A stretch of 49,220 bases of DNA from Clostridiaceae bacterium UBA6110 (GCA_002428415.1 DIWI01000079.1:4824-54043); one strand, 5' to 3'. Counted from the stretch's first letter, positions 8,411 to 17,336 are shown. The notes: generated from the sequence alone by a model not told the origin. Numbers and translations are program-made.

Positions 8411-9199
8411 TCATTTGCTTCTGCCGTATTTCCGGATGTAGTGGCTGAAAATCACATCAAACATGTAGTCTATGCCATACCTTCCATAAACGGACTTTCC
8501 TTCGCTCCTGTCCCTGGCACTCAGATGGTATACTTTGTCGTACCAGTCGTTGTACTTAGGATTGCGGTTTAGTGTAACCAGGCTCTTGTATGCACAGCAT
8601 CGCTTTACAATTTCCTCGGAAGCATCAGCGAACTTTCCGCTTGCTGAAATGGTTATTAGATAATCCTTTTCATTGAGCATGGATAGCAGCGTATTATCTG
8701 TATAAGCTTCTGAAATGATCCTGACAATCCTTTTGTTCAGGATCATTGACTGTTGGAATTCCTTGATTTTAGATGTTGATGTGTCTGAAGTAAGGAACAC
8801 CACATACCTGCTGTCATGCAGCCTGTCAGCTATCTTTCCTACCTCTTCGGTGTTCATCCTTTTATCAAGCTCCTCAATCATCTCATCAATCTCCCTGGTG
8901 AGACACTGGCGGAAATTTTCCCTGTCAGCGAATTGCATGTAGTAGTTAAACTGGTCATCGTATTCATTGAATTCGGTCTTCAGGTCCTTGAAATTGTCGT
9001 ATCCGATTGACTGGCAAAATCGTCGTACGCTCGATCTTGACACAAAACAATCGTCAGCAACATCATAGATATTAAGGTCCGACAGCTCGTGGTAATGAAC
9101 CAGGAAATAATGTGCCAGAACGAAGTAGCTATCATCCTGATTATTCTCGTTAATTACCGAAAACAGTGAATTTAGTAGCGATAATCGGTTTATCCTCAT
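8411..9199 (-). CDS. MurR/RpiR-family transcriptional regulator
   Basis: Probable sensor of a sugar phosphate controlling the downstream glucosidase and PTS genes (inference from position). The N-terminal HTH_6-type domain includes IYDVADDCFVSRSSVRRFCQ. A C-terminal SIS (sugar isomerase-like) domain covers about residues 120-250 (YVVFLTSDTSTSKIKEFQ, YLITISASGKF). 262 residues, within family range. It is the first gene of the operon, so it probably autoregulates. Both activators and repressors exist in this family, and the sequence does not say which this is. A candidate cre box lies about 60 bases upstream. Confidence 0.85.
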   Translation of the reverse strand: MRINRLSLLNSLFSVINENNQDDSYFVLAHYFLVHYHELSDLNIYDVADDCFVSRSSVRRFCQSIGYDNFKDLKTEFNEYDDQFNYYMQFADRENFRQCLTREIDEMIEELDKRMNTEEVGKIADRLHDSRYVVFLTSDTSTSKIKEFQQSMILNKRIVRIISEAYTDNTLLSMLNEKDYLITISASGKFADASEEIVKRCCAYKSLVTLNRNPKYNDWYDKVYHLSARDRSEGKSVYGRYGIDYMFDVIFSHYIRKYGRSK

Positions 9200-9256
9200 G
9201 ATACATTCTCCTTAGGGAGTGCTTTGCTGTTGAAGCCATAATACCATTTTCAAAAA

Positions 9257-9272
9257 ATGTATACGGTTCAAT
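9257..9272 (-). promoter_or_regulatory. Candidate cre box (CcpA site) before the beta-glucoside operon
   Basis: The minus strand reads ATTGAACCGTATACAT, matching the 16-base cre consensus WTGNAANCGNWNNCAW at every fixed position except the third. Catabolite control would suit a PTS operon. The promoter itself is unclear here. Confidence 0.4.
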
Positions 9273-9421
9273 TTCTGCACCCTGATTTTTTTGTGTTTCC
9301 AGCGGATTTGCACTTTTTGTATTTAAATAGCTTATATCATAAAAGGCAGTCCATAGCTATGGTGAAGGCGACATTAGGAGGAAATTCCCTGGATCCGACT
9401 ACTTGAATTATCTATCAAAGC

Positions 9422-9463
9422 AAAAAAAGCAGATTCGGAGTGGAAACTCCTGATCTGCTTTTT
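9422..9463 (-). terminator. Terminator of the amidohydrolase gene
   Basis: Hairpin AAAGCAGATCAGGAG / CTCCGAATCTGCTTT, with one mismatch near the middle, followed by a T run on the minus strand. The plus strand also ends in five T, so it could work in both directions. Confidence 0.8.
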
Positions 9464-9503
9464 CACATTCAATTATTCAGACTGGTCAGTAATCCACGAT
9501 TTG

Positions 9504-10937
9504 TCATTTTGGCACAACATCTTCAGGGATCATGCAAACATATTGTTCGCCGCCAAGATTATCCATATGTTCTGTCTTAGCATCCTCAAGCAGCTTCATG
9601 TCCTCAAGAATATCAAGTGCTGTCATCGCTATGACCTTCCCGGCTGCAATAAGCCCCTTATGCACGACGCTTGACTTGCCTGTCGCAACCCACTGCCAGG
9701 AATGTGGGGGTGTACCATGAGGCATGCAGGCGACATTCAGCTGGGCAGTCGGAGCAATCCAGCTCGGATCTCCCACATCTGTAGATCCTGTCATCGGCTT
9801 GTCTGAGAAAACAAGCTCTCCAAGCTCGTCATTAAGAGCCTTGCCTGCTACGTTATCTAAAAATCCCCTGCTGCCTGAAGGAAACATGCTCTTTGCCTTG
9901 CTGAGAAGCGATTTCCTCATTTCTTCAGACAGTGTGTCGAAGAAATGCCCTTCATACCTGATCTCTTCTCCTGTGAAATCCAGTGGAAATACAGATTTCA
10001 TGTTCTCGTGCATGGCTTTGGCAAGGCTCCTGTTTACAATGTAATTGGCGCATGCCGAATCCCATCTTACCTCGACCTCTGTCTCGGTCATCATTGCGGC
10101 TCCCTTAGCTATCTTAAGGACCCTATCGTAGATTGCCTTCACCTGGTCCTGCTTCGGTGCCCTGATAAGGTAATGGAGGCTTGCAGTGGCTTGCACAACG
10201 TTTGCTGAAAGTCCTCCGGCATCGGTGAATGCGTAGTGTATCCTCGCATCGTCAATTATATGCTCCCTCAGGAAGTTGACCCCTATGTTCATCAGCTCAG
10301 CAGCATCCAGAGCGCTCCTGCCCAGTTCAGGTGCCGCCCCCGCATGGGATGAGACTCCCCTGAAGTCAAAATGCATCTGTGATACTGCCAGGGAGCTTTT
10401 CCCCCATACTTCGGTAACATCCATGGGATGCCATGTCAAGAACGCATCAACACCTTCAAAATCCCCGTTCCTCGCCATGAATGCCTTGCCGTAGCCGCTC
10501 TCTTCTGCCGGACATCCAAACAGCTTCACCGTACCCTTAAGACCATACTCAATCATCATGTCTTTGATACCGACAGCTCCGGCCAGAGATCCCGCTCCAA
10601 GGGCATGATGTCCACAGCCGTGACCGTTAGCCCCAGCCTCCAAGACGCATTTCTCGGCTATATCCGCAGCCTGGCTCATGTTTGCAAGGGCATCGTATTC
10701 CGCAAGGATACCGATCACCGGACTGCCGGAGCCGAATGTGGCAACAAAGGCGTGCTCCATTCCAGCGATTCCCCTATCAATTTCAAAACCCTCATTTTTC
10801 AGGAATCCGATATACAGGTCAGCTGATTTCTTCACATCGAACCTGGTCTCAGCATATTCCCATATCCTGTCGCTGATGTCAGCATACAATCCTGACTTCT
10901 TGTCAATAGACTCCATCAGCCATTTCTTTCTATCCAT
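9504..10937 (-). CDS. M20-family amidohydrolase (AbgB / aryl-amino-acid hydrolase type)
   Basis: Metal-dependent amidohydrolase that should release an acyl or aryl group from an amino acid. M20 features: AEYDAL, the metal-binding cluster GHGCGHHALGAGS, a glutamate pair in PAEESGYGKAF, and the C-terminal STDVGDPSW and MPHGTPPHSWQWVATG motifs resembling p-aminobenzoyl-glutamate hydrolase subunit B. I start at ATG 10937 (MDRKKWLMESIDKK), with GGAGG 11 bases upstream, giving 477 residues. The open frame extends further upstream, but that part overlaps the end of iorB and has no family similarity. It follows iorAB on the same strand, so its substrate may be an aryl-acetyl amino acid conjugate (inference). 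Confidence 0.82.
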   Translation of the reverse strand: MDRKKWLMESIDKKSGLYADISDRIWEYAETRFDVKKSADLYIGFLKNEGFEIDRGIAGMEHAFVATFGSGSPVIGILAEYDALANMSQAADIAEKCVLEAGANGHGCGHHALGAGSLAGAVGIKDMMIEYGLKGTVKLFGCPAEESGYGKAFMARNGDFEGVDAFLTWHPMDVTEVWGKSSLAVSQMHFDFRGVSSHAGAAPELGRSALDAAELMNIGVNFLREHIIDDARIHYAFTDAGGLSANVVQATASLHYLIRAPKQDQVKAIYDRVLKIAKGAAMMTETEVEVRWDSACANYIVNRSLAKAMHENMKSVFPLDFTGEEIRYEGHFFDTLSEEMRKSLLSKAKSMFPSGSRGFLDNVAGKALNDELGELVFSDKPMTGSTDVGDPSWIAPTAQLNVACMPHGTPPHSWQWVATGKSSVVHKGLIAAGKVIAMTALDILEDMKLLEDAKTEHMDNLGGEQYVCMIPEDVVPK

Positions 10938-11052
10938 AAGCGTAACATCCTCCATATTGACTGAAACTTGTGACTTGTACCGGCAAAACAGCCACCAGAC
11001 CAATGCCTGGCGGCTGTAATTCTTATGTTCGACATCAAGGTCAGCTGCCAGC

Positions 11053-11646
11053 TTATCCAGCCTTTTTTGCTGTCCTTGAAATTTCAATGCCCTTCCTGAA
11101 GGCAGCAATATTCTCTTCAACTGCTGATTTTGGAACATGCTCCCTTATCACTTCAATGAAGACATCTTCCGGCATATCGATCAGTTCTGCAAGTATGCCA
11201 AGCATCACCGAGTTTGCTGCCTTTATGTTGCCTGCCTCCCTGGCAGCTTCTCTTGCGTCGGTAGAAATAACCTTGAATCTTTCCTTCAGCTCCCCGAATT
11301 CAGCTTCAGGGTACTCTGCCTGCTCAAGGAGCACTGGAGTAGGGTATACCCTGTTCTCGTTGAGGACGATGATTCCGCCCTCTTTCATTGAACCACTCCA
11401 TCTCAAGGCTTCAAGTGGCTCCATCCCGATGAGGATGTCACCTTCGCCGGGCAGAATATTTGGAGAATCTATCTTCTCACCGATCTTGACAGTACCCCAT
11501 ACTGAGCCGCCCCTTTGTGACAGACCTACAACATCGTTGGTCTTGACATCCATTCCGGCCTTGAATGCGGCCTCAGCGATCATCCTGGTTGCGAGAACCA
11601 GTCCCTGGCCTCCGACTCCTGCTATTATTATCCCTGCAGCCTTCAT
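11053..11646 (-). CDS. iorB: Indolepyruvate:ferredoxin oxidoreductase, beta subunit
   Basis: Gamma-type (pyruvate ferredoxin oxidoreductase C-like) domain that pairs with IorA to convert aryl pyruvates, formed by transamination of Trp, Tyr and Phe, to aryl-acetyl-CoA with reduced ferredoxin. The start GIIIAGVGGQGLVLATRMIAE is the family signature, followed by VGLSQRGGSVWGTVKIG. 197 residues, normal. Its ATG shares one base with the iorA stop (TGATG), so the two are translationally coupled, and GGAGG lies inside the end of iorA. The soluble heterodimer would be cytoplasmic. Amino-acid fermentation is the likely setting. Confidence 0.94.
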   Translation of the reverse strand: MKAAGIIIAGVGGQGLVLATRMIAEAAFKAGMDVKTNDVVGLSQRGGSVWGTVKIGEKIDSPNILPGEGDILIGMEPLEALRWSGSMKEGGIIVLNENRVYPTPVLLEQAEYPEAEFGELKERFKVISTDAREAAREAGNIKAANSVMLGILAELIDMPEDVFIEVIREHVPKSAVEENIAAFRKGIEISRTAKKAG

Positions 11647-13436
11647 CAGCTTTCGACCTCCGATCTCTTAATGGCATTCACAGGACAAACCTGCGAGCAT
11701 ACTGAACATCCGACGCACATGTCCTTGTCTATCGATGATTTGAGCTTGTCTATGCCTTCGTACTGCTTCATCCTTATTGGCGGGCAGTTTGTCTTGACGC
11801 AGGTCCTGCATGCTATGCATATCTTTGGGTCCACATAGAAGTGGGGTTCCTTAATCTTGAATCGAAGCGCACATGGCCTTGTCGTGATTATCACTGAAAT
11901 CCCTTTTCTCTTTGTTTCTTCAGTGATAGCGGCCTTCAGAGTCTTGTAGTCGAACTGGTCAACTTCCCGTATATTGTCAAATCCCATTGTCTCAAGAAGC
12001 TGCCTTATGCCTATGTCCATCCCCTCATTGTTGTCGTACTTCCCCGAAGATCCGTTTGGCTGACCGCCTGTCATTGCTGTGGTACCATTCTGAAGGATCA
12101 GGAAAGTCATGTTGTCTTCAGGGTCACGCTGATGCAGAAGATTCGCAAATCCGGTCATTCCGGAATGGAAGAAAGTTCCATCTCCTATAACTGAAACGAT
12201 GGGTTCATCGTCTCCCATTAACCTCATTGCCTTGCTCATGCCCTTTGTTATCCCTACCGTGGCTCCCATGCTTATCATGGTATGGGCAGCGGTAAACGCA
12301 GGAAGCACAGCCATGGAATAGCAGCCAATGTCCCCCATGACCTTGACCTTCATCTTCTTCAGAACATCAAATACCGGTCTGTGAGGACAGCCCGAGCAGA
12401 ACATCGGCGGTCTTGAAGGCACTAGAGCATCCTTTTGGTTCTCTGTGCTTCTTCTTGTGACAAGCCCGGCAGCTGCAAGGCCTCTTTCGATATCCTCAGA
12501 ATTCAGCTCACCTGTGAAGGAAAAATGCTTCTTGCCTTCGCAGCTGATTCCCATGAGGCTTAACTCATTTTCCATGAAGGGCATGAGCTCCTCGATGACA
12601 ATTATCCTCTCATACTTCTCGGCAAATTCAGAGAATCTCCTTTTGCTCAGAGGATATGCCATGCCCGGTCTGTATATCGAGTAAGGCAGCTTCAGCTCCT
12701 TCAGGTTATAATACATGAGCCCGGTCGCAACAAGAAGGACCCTTGAGCTCTCCACTTCCTCAAGAAGGTTGAGCGGTGAGTCATATGCGTATTCGGACAG
12801 TTTCATTATCCTGTCTGCCATGGCATGCTGCCTTTCATGAGTGAACGGCGGAAGCATGGTGTATTTCGAATTGTCAGGTGTGAAGCCTTCCGGCTTCTTC
12901 TCTTTCCTGTCAAAGCACTCGACCACTCCACGCGAATGGCATACTCTGGAGGTAATATCAACAAGCATAGGCATCCCGAAGCCTTCTGAAAGCTCCAGTG
13001 CATGCACCATATAGTCCTTCGCCTCCTGGCTGCTGCCAGGGCAGAAGACTCCCATATTGGCAAACTTGCCGATGATCCTGTTGTCCTGCTCGTTCTGAGA
13101 GCTCGCCATTCCAGGGTCATCGCCTGAAACAAGTACAAAACCACCGTTGACCTCGGTCTCGGTAAATGTCATTAAAGGATCCATTGCCACATTGACACCA
13201 ACATGCTTCATGGTGGCCATAGACCTTGCACCATAGAATGAACCTCCGATTGCAACCTCCAAAGCCACCTTCTCGTTCACCGAAAATTCAGCATAGATGC
13301 CCTCGTATTCCTTTACCGACTCCATCATCTCTACAGTAGGAGAACCCGGATAGCTGGCAGCTATCCGCCCTCCGCCTTCGTAGAACCCCCTTGCTATGGC
13401 CTGGTTCCCTGAAAGTATCTTCTTATCCCCAATCAC
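11646..13436 (-). CDS. iorA: Indolepyruvate:ferredoxin oxidoreductase, alpha subunit
   Basis: Catalytic subunit with N-terminal pyrimidine-binding domain (SGNQAIARGFYEGG, ASYPGSPTVEMM), middle domains, then the thiamine diphosphate-binding region (VSVIGDGTFFHSGMTG, ILQNGTTAMTGGQPN). The C-terminus carries two 4Fe-4S motifs, CIACRTCVKTNCP and CVGCSVCSQVCP. Full length at 596 residues. The start codon is GTG, with GGGGGTG about 9 bases before it. First gene of the iorAB(-amidohydrolase) cluster. The promoter upstream contains a candidate cre box, suggesting lower expression when sugars are plentiful. Confidence 0.95.
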   Translation of the reverse strand: MIGDKKILSGNQAIARGFYEGGGRIAASYPGSPTVEMMESVKEYEGIYAEFSVNEKVALEVAIGGSFYGARSMATMKHVGVNVAMDPLMTFTETEVNGGFVLVSGDDPGMASSQNEQDNRIIGKFANMGVFCPGSSQEAKDYMVHALELSEGFGMPMLVDITSRVCHSRGVVECFDRKEKKPEGFTPDNSKYTMLPPFTHERQHAMADRIMKLSEYAYDSPLNLLEEVESSRVLLVATGLMYYNLKELKLPYSIYRPGMAYPLSKRRFSEFAEKYERIIVIEELMPFMENELSLMGISCEGKKHFSFTGELNSEDIERGLAAAGLVTRRSTENQKDALVPSRPPMFCSGCPHRPVFDVLKKMKVKVMGDIGCYSMAVLPAFTAAHTMISMGATVGITKGMSKAMRLMGDDEPIVSVIGDGTFFHSGMTGFANLLHQRDPEDNMTFLILQNGTTAMTGGQPNGSSGKYDNNEGMDIGIRQLLETMGFDNIREVDQFDYKTLKAAITEETKRKGISVIITTRPCALRFKIKEPHFYVDPKICIACRTCVKTNCPPIRMKQYEGIDKLKSSIDKDMCVGCSVCSQVCPVNAIKRSEVES

Positions 13437-13478
13437 TCTCTAAAACACCCCCAATGTTCATAGTGTCGCTATGGTTAT

Positions 13479-13508
13479 ATGATAGCACGGAAACGTTTGC
13501 ATGTGCAA
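13479..13508 (-). promoter_or_regulatory. ior promoter with embedded candidate cre box
   Basis: Minus strand: -35 TTGCAC (13503-13508), 18-base spacer, -10 TATCAT (13479-13484). The plus-strand sequence ACGGAAACGTTTGCAT at 13487-13502 fits WTGNAANCGNWNNCAW with one mismatch (position 2). A cre inside the spacer is the usual geometry for CcpA repression. Confidence 0.5.
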
Positions 13509-13522
13509 TTTCGCACTGATTC

Positions 13523-15673
13523 CTACTTGAACATGTCCTTCAGCGCATCTGCCAGCGCGGAGTTCATCGGTTCAGTTTCCTTTTCCATATCCTTGAGGAA
13601 TCTGCCGACATCCTTCTTGGACATTGCCGTTCCTTCCTTCTCGCGCCTCTCGTTGAAGGCCGAAAGCTTCTCTCTGTGACCGCAGATGCATCTGAACTGC
13701 TTCCCATCACCTTCGCCTATCAGCTCCATCTTCTTATGGCACTCAGGACATCTTGCATTGGTCACTGTGGATATGGTCTTCCTGAATCCGCATTCCCTGT
13801 CCTGGCAGACATGCATCACGCTGTTCTTGCCTTTTACCTCAAGCAGTGCCTTGCCGCAATCAGGGCATTTCGAGCCTGTGAGGTTGTCATGCCTGAAGGT
13901 GCCTTGCGAGGCCCTTATCTCCCTAACTACCTTCCTGGCATATTCCTCCATGTCCCCTATGAATTTGTCCTGTGCCAGCTTCCCCTCTTTGATGAGGCTC
14001 AGCCTGTGCTCCCAGTCTGCTGTAAGCGCAGGAGACTTCAGGTCCTCTGGTGCAAGTATCAGAAGCTGCCTTCCCTTTGAGGTGGTATAAATGCCCTTTC
14101 CTCTCTTTTCTATGACAAAGGATGAAAACAGCTTTTCAATGATATCCGCTCTTGTGGCTACGGTGCCCAGACCTGAAGAGGATGACAGAGCCTCCCTCTG
14201 CTCCCTGTCTCCGCCCTCCATGTACTTCAATGGGTTTTCCATTGCCGTAAGGAGCGTACCTTCATTGAAAGGCTCCGGAGGTGTCGTCTTTCCTGTTCTG
14301 ATATGTGCCTTCTCAACAGGCATAGATTCACCCTTCTTGAATTCATTGAGCTTCAGGTCATCCTTTTCATCGCCCTTATGTCCGGGAACAGCCCTGTATC
14401 CAAGTGACACTGTGGTCCTTGCCTTGATTGCGAATTTCTCTCCTCCGGCTGATGCCTTTATGGCTACCTCCCTGTATACATACGGCGCAGAAAGAGCCGC
14501 AATGAACCTTGACACCACCAGGTCATAGACCTTCTTTTCCTTGTCAGTAAGAGCTCCGGTCCTTGCTTCATCCTCTGTCGGGATGATCGCATGATGGTCG
14601 CCGACCTTGCTGTCATCAACGCATCTGAGCTTTCCAGAAAAACCCTTCCTGATGAGGTCCTGACCGATTACTGAAAGCTGACCCTTCGCAGATGCCCTTA
14701 TCCTGTCGGGTAGTGTAGCTACGAGGTCCTTAGTCAGATACCTTGAATCTGTCCTCGGATATGTCAGCACCTTGTGCCTCTCATACAGTGTCTGCATCAG
14801 GTTAAGCGTCTCCTTCGGACTGAAGCCGTAAAGGCTGTTGCAGTCTCTCTGGAGTTCAGTAAGGTCGTACGGCAGCGGAGGCTCAGTCTTCTTTTCGGTA
14901 ACACTTGTATCATCTATCTTTAAAGTTGCCTTGATCAGCTTTTCCCTTATGGCCTCTGCCTTCAGCCTGTCGAATATCCTCCCGCCTTCCATGGAGAAGG
15001 CTGCGCCCTTCGCCTCGATTCCTATCTCATAGAAATCGACGCTCTTGAAGGAATTGATCTCTTCCTCACGCTTCCTTATTATCGCAAGAGTCGGAGTCTG
15101 GACTCGTCCCAGTGACAGCTGTGCATTGTGCTTTACAGTAAGGGCTCTTGTCGCATTTATCCCGACTATCCAGTCAGCATGGCTCCTGGCTTCAGCTGAC
15201 CTGTAGAGATTATCATACTCACGGGAATCCCTGAGCTTCGTGAATCCTTCCCTGATAGCCTTTTCAGTTGCAGAAGATATCCAGAGCCTCTTCATGGGCT
15301 TCCTTACTCCAGCAACCTTGATGATCCACCTTGCCACAAGCTCGCCTTCCCTGCCGGCATCCGTAGCTATGACTATGCTGTCTACATCCTTCCTGTCCAT
15401 GAGGAATTTGACAGTCTTGTATTGCCTTGCTGACTGACCTATGACAGTAAGCTTCATCTTCTCAGGTAAAATCGGCAGGTCCTCCATCCTCCAGGTCTGG
15501 AATTTCTTGTCATATTCCTCAGGATCCGCAAGTGTCACCAGATGACCCATTGCCCAGGTTACAACGTAACCCTTCCCTTCGATATATCCTTCCTTTGATG
15601 AGGTTGCGCCAAGCGCCTTTGCTATGTCCTTGCCTACCGAGGGCTTCTCGGCCAGCACCAGTATGTTTCCCAA
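13523..15673 (-). CDS. topB: DNA topoisomerase III (type IA)
   Basis: Relaxes and decatenates DNA by single-strand passage. The TOPRIM domain is N-terminal (ILVLAEKPSVG, ATDAGREGELVAR). The active-site tyrosine is in VLTYPRTDSRYLT. Two C-terminal zinc-finger-like units follow (CPDCGKALLEV...HVCQDRECGF and CPECHKKMEL...FRCICG). The start is taken as TTG 15673, giving (M)GNILVLAEKPSVG, the usual TopB beginning. AAGGA lies 9 bases before it. The ATG three codons further up has no room for a ribosome binding site. About 716 residues. A -10 box TATAAT (15723-15728, complement) suggests its own promoter. Confidence 0.94.
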   Translation of the reverse strand: MGNILVLAEKPSVGKDIAKALGATSSKEGYIEGKGYVVTWAMGHLVTLADPEEYDKKFQTWRMEDLPILPEKMKLTVIGQSARQYKTVKFLMDRKDVDSIVIATDAGREGELVARWIIKVAGVRKPMKRLWISSATEKAIREGFTKLRDSREYDNLYRSAEARSHADWIVGINATRALTVKHNAQLSLGRVQTPTLAIIRKREEEINSFKSVDFYEIGIEAKGAAFSMEGGRIFDRLKAEAIREKLIKATLKIDDTSVTEKKTEPPLPYDLTELQRDCNSLYGFSPKETLNLMQTLYERHKVLTYPRTDSRYLTKDLVATLPDRIRASAKGQLSVIGQDLIRKGFSGKLRCVDDSKVGDHHAIIPTEDEARTGALTDKEKKVYDLVVSRFIAALSAPYVYREVAIKASAGGEKFAIKARTTVSLGYRAVPGHKGDEKDDLKLNEFKKGESMPVEKAHIRTGKTTPPEPFNEGTLLTAMENPLKYMEGGDREQREALSSSSGLGTVATRADIIEKLFSSFVIEKRGKGIYTTSKGRQLLILAPEDLKSPALTADWEHRLSLIKEGKLAQDKFIGDMEEYARKVVREIRASQGTFRHDNLTGSKCPDCGKALLEVKGKNSVMHVCQDRECGFRKTISTVTNARCPECHKKMELIGEGDGKQFRCICGHREKLSAFNERREKEGTAMSKKDVGRFLKDMEKETEPMNSALADALKDMFK

Positions 15674-15742
15674 AATAATCATTCCTTCCGGCAAGCATTC
15701 ATGCCTGCCACTTCCTTTACTTATTATACCATGGCAAAATTT

Positions 15743-15766
15743 AAGCCGGGATTTTCTTCCCGGCTT
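15743..15766 (-). terminator. Terminator of the NAD(P)-binding protein gene
   Basis: Hairpin AAGCCGGGA-N6-TCCCGGCTT, followed on the minus strand by AAATTTT. It lies just after the stop of the gene ending at 15780. Confidence 0.65.
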
Positions 15767-15779
15767 GTCCAAACCCTAT

Positions 15780-16421
15780 TCAGTTCCCTGATGCCAGCCT
15801 CATATTTGCGTACGCATCATTCTCGACCAGGTCTACCACAAGCACCGCCATATCCTCGGCTGAAATCGAAGAATTGCCGTTGTCGTCTACAACTAATGTC
15901 TCATCAAGGCTGAGCCTGTATTTTCCCGTTCTCTCGCCTGGCAATATCATGGCTGCGGGGCTTACGCTTGTCCAGTTGAACGACTGACCCTTAAGGTCCT
16001 TAAATACCTGAAGGGCTTTTTCATGTACTGATGCCACACCCTTCCATGATTCAGGAAACAATGGCGAATCCATAAGCTTTGAACCTGAATGGTTCTTAAG
16101 GCTGCCGGCTCCACCGAGCACGATAAGCTTCCTTACTTTAGACTTCTCGGCGATATATACAAGGTTCTTCTGGGCTTCAACAAAGCTGCCCAGGTCCTTC
16201 AAATCAGGCGAAAGAGCGCTTATCAGCACATCGTAACCCATAATGTGGCTAAGTATGGTATCAGGCTTGAAAATGTCTCCGAAGCAGGCTATGACTGTCG
16301 TGTATCCCGGCACCTTCGAAGGATTCCTGGCTATTGCCGCAACCACATGCTCCCTGGCTGCAAGCTCATCAAGTATCCTTGACCCTATCATTCCCGTGGC
16401 ACCAATAAGTCCTACCTTCAT
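15780..16421 (-). CDS. NAD(P)-binding Rossmann-fold protein (atypical SDR, YwnB-like)
   Basis: Begins MKVGLIGATGMIGSRILDEL, a classic glycine-rich dinucleotide-binding motif (GATGMIG). It continues with the NAD(P)H-binding family pattern: IARNPSKV, YDVLISALSP, KLIVLGGAGSL and FNWTSVSPAAMI. About 213 residues, normal for this single-domain group, whose members act as reductases or redox sensors. The substrate is not known. The ATG at 16421 has GGAGGG six bases upstream. An in-frame ATG 11 codons earlier lacks one. It stands alone on the minus strand with its own terminator. Confidence 0.85.
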   Translation of the reverse strand: MKVGLIGATGMIGSRILDELAAREHVVAAIARNPSKVPGYTTVIACFGDIFKPDTILSHIMGYDVLISALSPDLKDLGSFVEAQKNLVYIAEKSKVRKLIVLGGAGSLKNHSGSKLMDSPLFPESWKGVASVHEKALQVFKDLKGQSFNWTSVSPAAMILPGERTGKYRLSLDETLVVDDNGNSSISAEDMAVLVVDLVENDAYANMRLASGN

Positions 16422-16547
16422 AAAAAACCCTCCAGTCTCGGTGAAATACACCAAATCATCTCTTCAATTTTGATTTTAGTGTGAACTTATAGACTGGTGA
16501 GGATATTTCTGTATACTTTGTTTTAATATTGGCTCATACAGCAAGAT

Positions 16548-17336
16548 TCAGAAAAATATTACTCCTCCTGAACCGGATTCCACCCTTTCAATGGTCCCCC
16601 GCCAGTACTCATACCGTCCTTCAGGAAGCTGCCATGAAGCCGTCACCACTGACTGGAACTTTATCCCGCCGACCTCACCATACCTCTCGCACTCAACCTT
16701 CCATGGCCTAAGCTCATTTCCACCCTTCGGATTCGCATAATATCTGTCTTCGCTCTCGAAGCTCCGGAATAACCCATCCTCACCGAAAATGAACCTTCCT
16801 CCAACGGTTATTCCCTTGAGCGTCATCGACGCATTCACCATATTGCCTTCGGCTTTGCCCCAGGAAATGTAAGGCATGAGCAGCATTCCCGGTATCATTG
16901 TGGCTTCAGCAAGTAAAGTGACAAGCCCTGATGTGTCCATTTCCGGTCCCGTCACATCAAGTACATTTATTGCTCCTGCAAGCTTTCCAAGCATGCTCCC
17001 GGTACCTCCTATGCAAAGGTCCAGTCCTTCAAAGGGAAGAATACCGAACATCCTCGTCTTCATATACGCAGCCCTGAAAGGAGATACACAGGAATTGAAC
17101 TGCTGCGTCACAAGACCTGTCCATGGCTTATCCGGGCCGAAACGGATACTACTCTCCTTCCAGACAACCCTTCCGGATACAGGCAGGCTCCTCCCCTCAT
17201 ATCCGCAAAGACGGAGATGTCTCCTCACTGGCTCAGGCAAGGATGCGGGATCGATCATCCCCTTGCCATCCCATGCTCCGAGTATCTCCATTTCATCTTC
17301 CGTTCTCTTCTGATAGGTTTCCGAAACCTTTGACAT
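16548..17336 (-). CDS. Conserved protein of unknown function (DUF6544/DUF6920-like)
   Basis: No known function. 262 residues, no signal peptide and no clear transmembrane segment. The sequence pattern LPEPVRRHLRLCGYEG, then FGPDKPWTG, GTGSMLGKLAGAINVLDVTG, ISWGKAEGN and GRYEYWRGTIERVE resembles the group I recall as DUF6544. That name is from memory and unchecked. GGAGGG lies six bases before the ATG. It is followed after about 80 bases by the BMP-type lipoprotein gene on the same strand, so joint transcription is possible, though no functional link is evident. Confidence 0.7.
   Translation of the reverse strand: MSKVSETYQKRTEDEMEILGAWDGKGMIDPASLPEPVRRHLRLCGYEGRSLPVSGRVVWKESSIRFGPDKPWTGLVTQQFNSCVSPFRAAYMKTRMFGILPFEGLDLCIGGTGSMLGKLAGAINVLDVTGPEMDTSGLVTLLAEATMIPGMLLMPYISWGKAEGNMVNASMTLKGITVGGRFIFGEDGLFRSFESEDRYYANPKGGNELRPWKVECERYGEVGGIKFQSVVTASWQLPEGRYEYWRGTIERVESGSGGVIFF

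Larger units (their letters stand above)
9200..9503. other. Intergenic region between the beta-glucoside operon and the amidohydrolase gene
   Basis: Holds the leader of the RpiR gene, a candidate cre box (9257-9272), a small palindrome CCATAGCTATGG (about 9351-9362), an isolated AGGAGG (about 9377) with no reading frame behind it, and the terminator at 9422-9463. No gene seen. Confidence 0.6.

Noticed and set aside
9351..9390. AGGAGG with a nearby palindrome suggesting a small plus-strand gene
   Set aside because: No start codon at proper distance opens a frame of useful length before the terminator.
10938..11138. N-terminal extension of the M20 amidohydrolase frame
   Set aside because: It overlaps the end of iorB in another frame, has no family similarity and no ribosome binding site. 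The ATG at 10937 has GGAGG upstream.
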